From positions 1 to 63,946 of the forward strand of contig NZ_JBATUH010000064.1 of assembly GCF_049671045.1 (NCBI RefSeq): a stretch of DNA of 63,946 nucleotides, read 5' to 3'. The stretch comes from Parvibaculum sp049671045 (lineage in GTDB: Bacteria > Pseudomonadota > Alphaproteobacteria > Parvibaculales > Parvibaculaceae). A model generated the notes under the pieces. It ran no database searches and was not told where the DNA came from. It saw nothing but the letters and a program-made list of their open reading frames with translations. Position numbers and translations under genes: made by a program. Below are positions 41,545 through 49,059 of this stretch, piece after piece. Every line of letters starts with the position of its first letter. Position 1 is the stretch's first letter.

Positions 41545-43286
41545 CAGCGATCCGCGCTCCTTGTGGCCTCGGCGAGGGACGCGCCTCTCATATCGCCTTC
41601 ATTGGCGGGCGGCTGCGTCTCAAAGAGGCGAACCGCATCGGCGATTTCGTTGGCGATCGTCGTGTCGTCCCAGCCGAGTTCGCGCGCCATCAGCTCGGTC
41701 ACCCGGTTGACGATGGGAACGCCGGGATGTCCGAGCGTGCCGAGGCCGGTGCGGCGGAAGAGAACGTCGGAGAGATGGCGCGCCATTTCGTGGCGAATGG
41801 CGTGGATCACCTGCACGGCGAGCACGCTCGTATCGCCGGAGAGCCGCCGCAGAAGCTCCTCGCGTTCGCCCGGCCGTTCGTTGGCCGTCGCCAGCACCTC
41901 GTCGATGCGGCTGCCATAATAGTTGCAGAGATTTTCGACGACCTCGGCGGGCAGATGCGGGTGGCGTTTCCGCGCACGGGCGATGAAGCTCTTGAGCCTT
42001 CCGATCTCGCCGCCATAGACGGGCGTGCAATGGGTTTCGCATTTCGCCTGGCGGCCGAGCTTCATCAGCGCGAGATCGACGACCTGCTCGGCGAGATGGC
42101 GCGATGTGGTCCATTTGCCGCCCATGGCAGAGATGAGGCCGTAAGTGTCGTCGATCTTTTCGTGATCGAGCACTTCGGCGGCGCGGCTCGCATTGTAGGA
42201 ATCCTTGCCCCCTTCCTCGCCGGAGGCGGGGCTTGAATCCACGAGCGGACGGATGCCGACATAGAAATGAAGAATGTCCTCGCGCTTGAGGCCGAGGCCC
42301 GGCAGCCCGTCATTCACGACGCTGAGGAAATCGCGCAGATCCTGCTCGGTCACGCCGACCTTGTCGGGATCATCGTCGAAGACCGTGTCGGTGGTGCCGA
42401 TGATGGTGTGCCCGCGCCACGGAATGACGAAGAAATGCCCGCCAATATCGGACTGGATGGCAAGCGCATTCAGGCCCGAAATCTCGCGCGTGATGATGTG
42501 GATGCCCTTCGAGCGGATGAGGCGGCGGGCGGGCTTGCCGCCTTCGGCAAGGCCCATCAGCGTGTCGGCCCAGGGGCCGGCGGCGTTAATGACGATCCGG
42601 CCCCGGATGCGGTGCGTCTCGCCGGAGTGGCGGTCCTTCACCTGAACGCCGGAGATGCGGCGGCTGGCGCCAGCCGCGTTCCCCATCTCGAAGCCCGTGA
42701 CCTCGGCATAATTCGCCGCATCGGCGCCGAATTCGACCGCGCCCTCGATACATTCGAGGCAGAGGCGCTCGGGCGCGAACATCTGGCAGTCATAGTAGAT
42801 CTTGGCGCCGGTGAGCCTGTCGCGCTTCAGCGTCGGCATGAGCCTCAGCGCCTCGTCGCGCGAGATCGAGCGGAAGCCGGGGATCTTCTTGTCGTCGTCG
42901 GAGACGAAATTGCGGTCGTAGGAGAGGAGATCGTAGAAGGCGAGGCCGATTGAGAGCACGGGCCCGCTCTTCATCCCGTGGCCATAGGTCGGCAGGATGA
43001 AGGGCAAGGGATGCACCATATGCGGCGCGATACTCTCCCATATGCGCCGTTCACGGAGCGATTCGCGCACGAGCCTCAGCTCGCCATTGACGAGATAGCG
43101 AAGGCCGCCATGCACGAGCTTCGATGAGCCCGAAGTCGTGGCATGGGCGAAGTCCTCCTTTTCAAGGAGGGCCACCTTGAGGCCCCGCAGCGCCGCGTCC
43201 CATGCGATCGAGGCGCCGCTGATGCCGCCGCCCACGATCACGAGATCGTATTCGGTGGCGCTCATTTTCTTCAGATCGCGCTGCAT
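41544..43286 (-). CDS. glpD: Glycerol-3-phosphate dehydrogenase (GlpD/GlpA family)
   Basis: A 580-residue FAD-dependent dehydrogenase. The dinucleotide motif LVIVGGGISGASIAWDAALRG (about 15-35, GxGxxG) starts the FAD domain; VALLEKEDFAHATTSGSSKLVHGGLRYL is the diagnostic GlpD segment. The C-terminal domain (about 410-580) is of the usual DAO_C type. Start Met1 or Met8 (43265). Role: membrane-bound oxidation of glycerol-3-phosphate to DHAP, passing electrons to quinone. In this operon it could feed DHAP or G3P into the lipid steps of its neighbours. Confidence 0.92.
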   Translation of the reverse strand: MQRDLKKMSATEYDLVIVGGGISGASIAWDAALRGLKVALLEKEDFAHATTSGSSKLVHGGLRYLVNGELRLVRESLRERRIWESIAPHMVHPLPFILPTYGHGMKSGPVLSIGLAFYDLLSYDRNFVSDDDKKIPGFRSISRDEALRLMPTLKRDRLTGAKIYYDCQMFAPERLCLECIEGAVEFGADAANYAEVTGFEMGNAAGASRRISGVQVKDRHSGETHRIRGRIVINAAGPWADTLMGLAEGGKPARRLIRSKGIHIITREISGLNALAIQSDIGGHFFVIPWRGHTIIGTTDTVFDDDPDKVGVTEQDLRDFLSVVNDGLPGLGLKREDILHFYVGIRPLVDSSPASGEEGGKDSYNASRAAEVLDHEKIDDTYGLISAMGGKWTTSRHLAEQVVDLALMKLGRQAKCETHCTPVYGGEIGRLKSFIARARKRHPHLPAEVVENLCNYYGSRIDEVLATANERPGEREELLRRLSGDTSVLAVQVIHAIRHEMARHLSDVLFRRTGLGTLGHPGVPIVNRVTELMARELGWDDTTIANEIADAVRLFETQPPANEGDMRGASLAEATRSADR

Positions 43287-43357
43287 GGGAATTCCGCTTG
43301 CTTTGCCGGGCTTGCGGGCGAGGCTACCGGCAGAGCGGCGGCCGGTCCAGTGTGCTC

Positions 43358-44008
43358 TCAGGCCCGTTTCTTCAGGCCGCGCTTTTCCATCCGCCAGCGG
43401 AGGTGATCGACGCGGTCCTGGCCGAAAAAGGGCTCGCCCTCGAAGACCATGAGCGGCACGCCCCAGTGGCCGGCCTGTTTCTGCGCGGCCTCGTTGGCGG
43501 CGATGACGGCCTCGTAGCGATCGGGATCGGCTTCGACGAGGCGGTCGAGTTCGGCGAGATCGAGGCCGGCGCGCGCGGCGGCTTCCTTCAGATGGTCGCC
43601 CTCATGCCAGTTCTTCACGCCGCCGAAGACGATGCCGCTCACTTCGCGGAGGAAGGCCAGGCCCTTTCCGGCCTCGGTGGCCGCGACGCCGAGCCTTGTG
43701 AGGCGGTGGATATAGGGTTGCTCCGCGGCGACGTCGCCCGTCTTGATGTTCATGACGATGGGGTCGGGCGAGGGCCAGGCATAGGGCAGGCCGAGCATTT
43801 CGGCGATGCGCATGGTGTCCTTCATGAGATAGGGCGGCCACATCGGATTGACCTTCTTGAAGAAGCCCTCGATGCGCACCGCGATCGGATAGACCGGCCG
43901 GACGTTGCAGCGCACGTCATGGTCGCGCTCGAGTTCGATGAGGCGCGGCGTGACGAGATAGGAATAGGGCGAGCGGAAGGACCAGAAGAGGTCGTATTCG
44001 AGTGTCAT
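43358..44008 (-). CDS. 2-hydroxychromene-2-carboxylate isomerase-like (DsbA/GST-kappa fold)
   Basis: A 216-residue DsbA-like protein. The active site is SFRSPYSYL (10-18), with Ser13 where DsbA has CxxC, as in HCCA isomerase and GST kappa, which bind glutathione. GVPLMVFEGEPFFGQDRVDHLRW near the C-terminus is the family's cis-Pro region and end. HCCA isomerases act in naphthalene-type degradation; many homologues act on other compounds. It lies 71 bases beyond the start of glpD on the same strand, so it may belong to the same unit. Confidence 0.88.
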   Translation of the reverse strand: MTLEYDLFWSFRSPYSYLVTPRLIELERDHDVRCNVRPVYPIAVRIEGFFKKVNPMWPPYLMKDTMRIAEMLGLPYAWPSPDPIVMNIKTGDVAAEQPYIHRLTRLGVAATEAGKGLAFLREVSGIVFGGVKNWHEGDHLKEAAARAGLDLAELDRLVEADPDRYEAVIAANEAAQKQAGHWGVPLMVFEGEPFFGQDRVDHLRWRMEKRGLKKRA

Positions 44009-44141
44009 GAGAAGCTTTCCTGGGGGCGGCCCGGCCGTCCGGCGACCGGATAATGGGTTGCATTAATGTGCGGCCGGCGCGCCGCGAAGGCAAGCGCTCG
44101 ATCTCGGGCTAAAGGCGGCCTGCCGCTTCCTCCTTGCTGGC

Positions 44142-44158
44142 TTAATGATCTTCATTAA
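44142..44158. promoter_or_regulatory. AT-rich dyad upstream of the hydrolase triplet
   Basis: TTAATGA and TCATTAA are perfect 7-base arms around TCT. They sit 78 bases before the first alpha/beta hydrolase gene, in DNA much richer in A/T than its surroundings; CATTAATG at 44061-44068 is a related palindrome. The shape suggests an operator for a dimeric regulator serving the hydrolase genes, the isomerase gene, or both. Confidence 0.45.
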
Positions 44159-44235
44159 CAATGCGCTTTGCTGTGCCCGCTTCGCAGCCGCGCTGATAAG
44201 CTTCAGCAAAACACACAAGAATCACGGAGGTTTCC

Positions 44236-45144
44236 ATGCCGCAAGTTCAGGCGAACGGCATCACCATCGAGTATGAGAGCTTCGGCCCGGCCAATCGCGA
44301 GACCGTTCTGCTCATCATGGGGCTCGGCGGTCAGCTCACCATGTGGCCGACCGAGCTTTGCAACGAGCTTGTGCAGCGCGGCTATCGCGCCATCCGCTTC
44401 GACAATCGCGATGTGGGGCTCTCCACCAAGTTCGACGATGCGGGCATGCCCGACATGGCGGCGATTTTCGGCGCGCTGATGAGCGGGCAGAAGGCCAATG
44501 CGCCTTATTCGCTCGATGACATGGCGGCGGACGCGGTCGGGCTTCTCGATGCGCTCGGCATCGAGAAGGCGCATATCGCGGGCGCTTCCATGGGCGGCAT
44601 GATCGCGCAGCTCGTCGCGACGAACCATCCGGAGCGCGTGCTCTCGCTCACCTCGATCATGTCGACGACGGGCAATGCCGCGCTTCCGCAGGCAAAGCCC
44701 GAGGCGATGGAAGTGCTGATGTCGCCGGCCGCGCCCGAAGGCGACCTGGAGGCGATCATCGCGCGCGGCATCAAGGCGTGGAAGACCATCGGCAGCCCCG
44801 GCTTCCCGACCGACGAGAAAATCCTGCGCGAATGGGTGATGCGCGATGCGAAGCGCAGCTTCTACCCCGTCGGCGTCGCCCGGCAGATGGCCGCCATCGT
44901 CGCCAATGGCGACCGGCGCGAAAAGCTGAAGAACATCGCCGTTCCGGCCGTCGTGCTTCACGGCGCGGACGATCCGCTCGTTCCGGTCGAAGGTGGCAAG
45001 GATACGGCGGCGAATATTCCCGGCGCCGAGCTTCGCATCATTCCCGGCATGGGGCACGACTTCCCCGTCGCGCTTGTCGGCACTTTCGCCGATGCGATCA
45101 CGGCGGCGACGAAACGGGCGGCCGCCGCCCGCGCGGCGGAGTGA
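44236..45144 (+). CDS. Alpha/beta hydrolase, copy 1 of a tandem triplet
   Basis: Encodes 302 residues from ATG 44236 (ACGGAGG upstream). Fold cues: LLIMGLGGQLTMW (oxyanion region), RFDNRDVGLS, nucleophile S118 in AGASMGGMIAQ, Asp in HGADDPLVP and His in GMGHDFP. The start MPQVQANGITIEYE and the following pattern are like epoxide-hydrolase/haloalkane-type and 3-oxoadipate enol-lactonase-like hydrolases. It is 5 bases upstream of copy 2. All three copies share length and motif spacing. Confidence 0.9.
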   Translation: MPQVQANGITIEYESFGPANRETVLLIMGLGGQLTMWPTELCNELVQRGYRAIRFDNRDVGLSTKFDDAGMPDMAAIFGALMSGQKANAPYSLDDMAADAVGLLDALGIEKAHIAGASMGGMIAQLVATNHPERVLSLTSIMSTTGNAALPQAKPEAMEVLMSPAAPEGDLEAIIARGIKAWKTIGSPGFPTDEKILREWVMRDAKRSFYPVGVARQMAAIVANGDRREKLKNIAVPAVVLHGADDPLVPVEGGKDTAANIPGAELRIIPGMGHDFPVALVGTFADAITAATKRAAAARAAE

Positions 45145-45149
45145 CGCGC

Positions 45150-46055
45150 ATGGGGATGCGGCAGACGCAAGCGAACGGCATCACCGTCAATTTCGAGGAT
45201 CTGGGGCCTGCCGACGGCAGGCCCATCCTTTTCGTCAACGGCTACACATCGACGATGATGAGCTGGCCGGCCGAACTGATGGAAGGGCTCGGGGCGCGCG
45301 GTTTCCGCGTCATCCGCTATGACAATCGCGATGTCGGCCACAGCGAAAAGCTGAAAGGCATGCCCGATATTCGCGCGGTCGCGGCGGCGGTGCGCGAAGG
45401 GCGCAAGCCCGCCATCCCCTATACGCTTTCCGACATGGCGGCCGACGGCATCGGCGTTCTCGATGCGCTCGGCATCGACCGCGCGCATGTCATGGGCATT
45501 TCGATGGGCGGCATGATCGTGCAGACGATGGCGATCGATCATCCGGGCCGGCTTCTCAGCGTCACCTCGATCATGTCTACGACGGGCAATCCCGATCTGC
45601 CGAAGGCGAGCGAGGCCGCGATGACAGCGCTGCAGGAGCAGCCGCCCGCGCAGGACCGCGAAACCGTGATCCGCCATCGCATGAAGGGCCGCCGCGTCTA
45701 TCAAAGCCCGGCCTATCCCATGACCGATGAAGCGCTTTATGCGCGCTGTGCGGTGGAATTCGACCACATGTACTATCCTGAAGGCGCCGTGCGGCAATAT
45801 GCGGCCATTGTCGGCGATGGCAGCCGCGTGGAGCGGCTGAAGGCCGTGCGCGTGCCTTTTCTCGTGATTCACGGGCTTGCCGATCCGCTCGTGCCGCCGG
45901 AAGGCGGAATCGACACCGCAAATTCCGTACCCGGCGCAAATCTCGAGCTGATCGAAGGCATGGGACATGATCTGCCCGCCGAATTGTGCCCGCGTTTCGT
46001 CGAGCTCATCGCGGAAAACGCGCTTGCAGCGGAGAAGGCAAGCGCCGCCGAATAG
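45150..46055 (+). CDS. Alpha/beta hydrolase, copy 2 of a tandem triplet
   Basis: Encodes 301 residues from ATG 45150 (second Met 45156). S118 lies in MGISMGGMIVQ, Asp in HGLADPLVP and His in GMGHDLP, so the triad is complete. It keeps the RYDNRDVGHS and YTLSDMAADGIGVLDALGID blocks of copy 1 but differs in the cap region (about 150-215). It starts only 5 bases after copy 1 and is probably translated from the same message. Confidence 0.9.
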   Translation: MGMRQTQANGITVNFEDLGPADGRPILFVNGYTSTMMSWPAELMEGLGARGFRVIRYDNRDVGHSEKLKGMPDIRAVAAAVREGRKPAIPYTLSDMAADGIGVLDALGIDRAHVMGISMGGMIVQTMAIDHPGRLLSVTSIMSTTGNPDLPKASEAAMTALQEQPPAQDRETVIRHRMKGRRVYQSPAYPMTDEALYARCAVEFDHMYYPEGAVRQYAAIVGDGSRVERLKAVRVPFLVIHGLADPLVPPEGGIDTANSVPGANLELIEGMGHDLPAELCPRFVELIAENALAAEKASAAE

Positions 46056-46162
46056 CGCTTTGCATATAAGCCACGCATAGTGCCTTTATGCCCCGTTCAA
46101 CTTTCCTGCCCCGGTGCCGATATAGGGGGTTGCGCCATGTCGGCGCCGAGGTAGGAGAGGAC

Positions 46163-47164
46163 ATGCCCCGTATCAAGACAAATGGACTCAGGATCGAATA
46201 TGAGAGCCTCGGCTCTGCAAAGAGCGAGGCGGTCCTGCTCATCATGGGCCTTGGTGCGCAGCTCACGCAGTGGCCGGCTGCGCTTTGCGAAAAGCTCGTC
46301 GAACGCGGCTACCGCGTCATTCGTTTCGACAACCGCGACGTCGGGCTTTCGAGCAAGATCACCAAGGGCAGCAAGCTGAGCTATTCCGAAATGCTTGCCT
46401 CGCTTGGCGAAGGCAAGTCGGATTTCGCGCCCTATTCGCTCGCCGACATGGCATCGGACGCGATCGGTCTTCTCGACGGACTGAAGATCGACAAGGCCCA
46501 CATCGTCGGCATGGCGATGGGCGGCATGATCGCGCAGACGATCGCGGCTGAATATCCCGATCGCACATTGTCGCTGACGTCGATCGCTTCGACGAGCGGC
46601 AATCCCGATCTGCCGGGACCGGAGGAGGAGGTGCTGCGCCTGATGCTCAGCCCTGCGCCGGTCGTCAGCGATCTCAGCGGGATCGTCGCGCGCGACATCG
46701 AGCTCAACCGGCTGATCGGCAGTCCCGATTATCCGACCGAGGCGGCGACGCTGAAGGAATGGGCGATGCGCGACGCATTGCGCGCCTATTATCCGGCGGG
46801 AATCCTCCGCCAGATGGCGGCCGCCATGTCAGGCGGCGATCGCCGCGCGGCGCTCGCGAAGATCAAGGCGCCGACCGTGGTGCTGCATGGCGCGGCCGAC
46901 CGCTACATTCCGGTCGCGGCGGGCGAGGACACGGCGAAGAACATTCCAGGCGCCGAGCTTCGCGTCGTGCCCGGCATGGGCCACGATCTGCCGACCGCGC
47001 TTGCCGGCACGGTCGCCGAGGCGATCGTCGCGGCGGCCGAGCGGGCAACGGGCCCGAGGCCTGCCGTGGAAGCGGGCGCTACCACACGGAATGACGAAGC
47101 CGGCAAACCCGGCCCGTTCTCACGGATGTTCCGGCGCTTCCGTCGCGCGATCGTGCCCGCTTGA
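46163..47164 (+). CDS. Alpha/beta hydrolase-like, copy 3, nucleophile Ser replaced by Ala
   Basis: Encodes 333 residues from ATG 46163 (AGGAGAGG upstream). It is colinear with copies 1 and 2 (LLIMGLGAQLTQW, RFDNRDVGLS, YSLADMASDAIGLLDGLKID), but the elbow reads GMAMGG: codon 118 at 46514-46516 is GCG, Ala, where the others have Ser. Asp (HGAADRYIP) and His (GMGHDLP) remain. A 30-residue basic Pro-rich C-terminal tail is extra. The gene is intact with a good start, so a non-catalytic role (binding, heteromer regulation) or different chemistry is more likely than decay. Confidence 0.88.
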   Translation: MPRIKTNGLRIEYESLGSAKSEAVLLIMGLGAQLTQWPAALCEKLVERGYRVIRFDNRDVGLSSKITKGSKLSYSEMLASLGEGKSDFAPYSLADMASDAIGLLDGLKIDKAHIVGMAMGGMIAQTIAAEYPDRTLSLTSIASTSGNPDLPGPEEEVLRLMLSPAPVVSDLSGIVARDIELNRLIGSPDYPTEAATLKEWAMRDALRAYYPAGILRQMAAAMSGGDRRAALAKIKAPTVVLHGAADRYIPVAAGEDTAKNIPGAELRVVPGMGHDLPTALAGTVAEAIVAAAERATGPRPAVEAGATTRNDEAGKPGPFSRMFRRFRRAIVPA

Positions 47165-47183
47165 GGCTCTGAGCGCGCGGCGA

Positions 47184-47222
47184 CCCAACCCTCTCGCTTC
47201 CACGATGAAGGAGAGGGTTGGG
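47184..47222. terminator. Long hairpin between convergent genes, probable terminator
   Basis: CCCAACCCTCTC (47184-47195) and GAGAGGGTTGGG (47211-47222) pair perfectly over 12 bases with a 15-base loop, 20 bases after the stop of hydrolase copy 3. There is no T run, so termination may rely on other factors. Confidence 0.6.
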
Positions 47223-47321
47223 AGCCGTCGTTCTTTCGCGCGGCGGCGAGCACGCGCCCGCTTTCCTGATTTGCCGCCTTCCCGATCCGCAAATGCGGTT
47301 TCCGCTCTTGCCGGGAGCGCT

Positions 47322-48122
47322 TTACTGACAGAGGGCCTTGCGCAGTTCCGGCCTTGCCTTTTCGAGCTTCGCGCGGAAATCCTCGCGCTGCATGAAGGCC
47401 GCTGCGACGAGCGCACCGCTCAGGCGGCCCTGTTCGACATCGCTGGGGAAGTGAACGCCCGCGACGAGGCGGTTGCGGCTGTATTGCTCCGCCCGCACAT
47501 AGATCCTGTCCTGCGCCTCGGGCAGAAGGCTGGCGAGCACCAGCGCCGTCTCATAGGCGAAGGCCGTGTGCCCGCTCGGATAGGAGGGGCTCTTCTTCAG
47601 ATTGTCGGTCGGCAGCAACGCGGAGATGCGCGGCAGACCCTCGATCTCCGCCTGATAGGGGCGCAGGCGGCCATAGGCCTGCTTCGCGCCATCGACGGCC
47701 ATGATGCTGTCCTTCGTCATGGCGTGGATGAGATCGACGGTCGCGGGCAGGGTCGCGGCGAGCGCCTGATCGTCCGGGGCGGTCGCGATCTCCGGCGCGA
47801 TGGCGCAGGCGGGCGCGGCGATCTCCTGCCAGATCGGGCGGCCGAACTGGGCGAGCGAGGGCCTTGCCCCGTCGGCTATGGCGAGTTTCTTCTCTTCCTC
47901 GTCCGCATTCTTCTGCGCGTCGAGCACGGCCTGATAATCGCGCTTCTGAAGGGCGGGGTCCTGAGCGCAGGCGAGCCCCGCGCCGGGCTTCACATCGCTT
48001 TGCGGCGGGCAGGGCAGGATCTTCAGCAGATCCGGCACGGCCGGTTCACCGGCCGCAAACGCGCCCGCCGGAAAGGCGAGGCTCGCCGCGAGCAGTCCCG
48101 CGGCGAACAGCATATTTCTCAT
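47322..48122 (-). CDS. Periplasmic class A acid phosphatase (PAP2 family)
   Basis: Encodes 266 residues from ATG 48122 (AAGGAGG upstream). A signal peptide ends near residue 24 (Ala-Phe-Ala-Ala). PAP2 motifs: KQAYGRLRP (Kx6RP), PSGHTAF and SRNRLVAGVHFPSDV (SRx5Hx3D), the class A non-specific acid phosphatase set. It would release phosphate from organic phosphoesters in the periplasm. Cys residues near 38, 52 and 106 may form disulfides. Alone between an SDR and a terminator. Confidence 0.92.
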   Translation of the reverse strand: MRNMLFAAGLLAASLAFPAGAFAAGEPAVPDLLKILPCPPQSDVKPGAGLACAQDPALQKRDYQAVLDAQKNADEEEKKLAIADGARPSLAQFGRPIWQEIAAPACAIAPEIATAPDDQALAATLPATVDLIHAMTKDSIMAVDGAKQAYGRLRPYQAEIEGLPRISALLPTDNLKKSPSYPSGHTAFAYETALVLASLLPEAQDRIYVRAEQYSRNRLVAGVHFPSDVEQGRLSGALVAAAFMQREDFRAKLEKARPELRKALCQ

Positions 48123-48195
48123 GATGAGCCTCCTTCGATCGTCGGACCGATCGTGACATGGTTTCGCGTCGGTCCGATGACCGAGGGCCATATGA

Positions 48196-48963
48196 TCAGA
48201 CTTCCGCCGCGCCGCCGTCGCAGGGGATGACGGCCCCCGTCGTATAGGCCGAGGCGCGCGAGGAAAGGAAGATGGCGACGCCGGCGATGTCCTCGGGCGT
48301 CCCGATGCGCTTTCTCGGATTGGAGGCCTTGATCGCATCGCCGAAGGTTTCGAGCGTCGCCTTCATCATCTGGCTCGGGAAGGGCCCTGGCGCGATCGCG
48401 TTGACGAGGATGTTCTCGCGCGCGAGACGGCCCGCCAGATGCCGCGTGAGCATGATGCAGCCGGCCTTGGAGGAGGAGTAGGCATAGGTTTCGAGTTCCG
48501 GCGGCTGGATGCCGTTGATCGAGGCGATGTTGATGACGCGCGCCGGGTCTTCATAGGTCGCGGCCTTGCGCAGTAGCGGCAGCAGCTTCTGTGTGACAAA
48601 GAACGGGCCCTTGAGGTTGATGGACATCACCTTGTCCCAGCCGCTCTCGGAATACTGGTCGATGGGCTCGCCCCAGGCGGCGCCCGCATTGTTGACGAGG
48701 ATGTCGAGCTTCTCCTCGCGCCTGGCCAGTTCGCTGGCGAGCCCTTCGATGCCCTGCACGGTGCCGAGATCGAAGGGGAGCGAGATGCAGGTGCCCTTTT
48801 TCGAGAGTTCTTCGGCAAGCTCGTTGCAGGCCTGCGCCTTGCGCGCCGAGATATAGACTTTCGCGCCGGCTTCGACGAAGCCCGTCGCGATCATCTCACC
48901 GATGCCGCGCGAGCCGCCGGTGACGAGCGCGACCTTGCCTTCGATATTGAACAGATTTTTCAT
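48196..48963 (-). CDS. Short-chain dehydrogenase/reductase (RhlG/gluconate-dehydrogenase-like)
   Basis: A 255-residue classical SDR: TGGSRGIG (15-22), SARKAQ after strand 2 favouring NADP, NNAGAAWGEPID, INIASINGI, and Y-S-S-S-K with the catalytic Tyr. The C-terminus ends TTGAVIPCDGG. The pattern resembles the RhlG/3-oxoacyl-ACP reductase-like and 5-keto-gluconate dehydrogenase branch. Standing alone; substrate not predictable. Confidence 0.9.
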   Translation of the reverse strand: MKNLFNIEGKVALVTGGSRGIGEMIATGFVEAGAKVYISARKAQACNELAEELSKKGTCISLPFDLGTVQGIEGLASELARREEKLDILVNNAGAAWGEPIDQYSESGWDKVMSINLKGPFFVTQKLLPLLRKAATYEDPARVINIASINGIQPPELETYAYSSSKAGCIMLTRHLAGRLARENILVNAIAPGPFPSQMMKATLETFGDAIKASNPRKRIGTPEDIAGVAIFLSSRASAYTTGAVIPCDGGAAEV

Positions 48964-49059
48964 GGAGACTTCCCCGCCTGAGTGTCAATGGGGGGCAAGC
49001 TATCGTGGCCCGGCCGCTGCGTCACCTCTCGAATGCCGCCCCGGCACTTCAGCTTGCGG

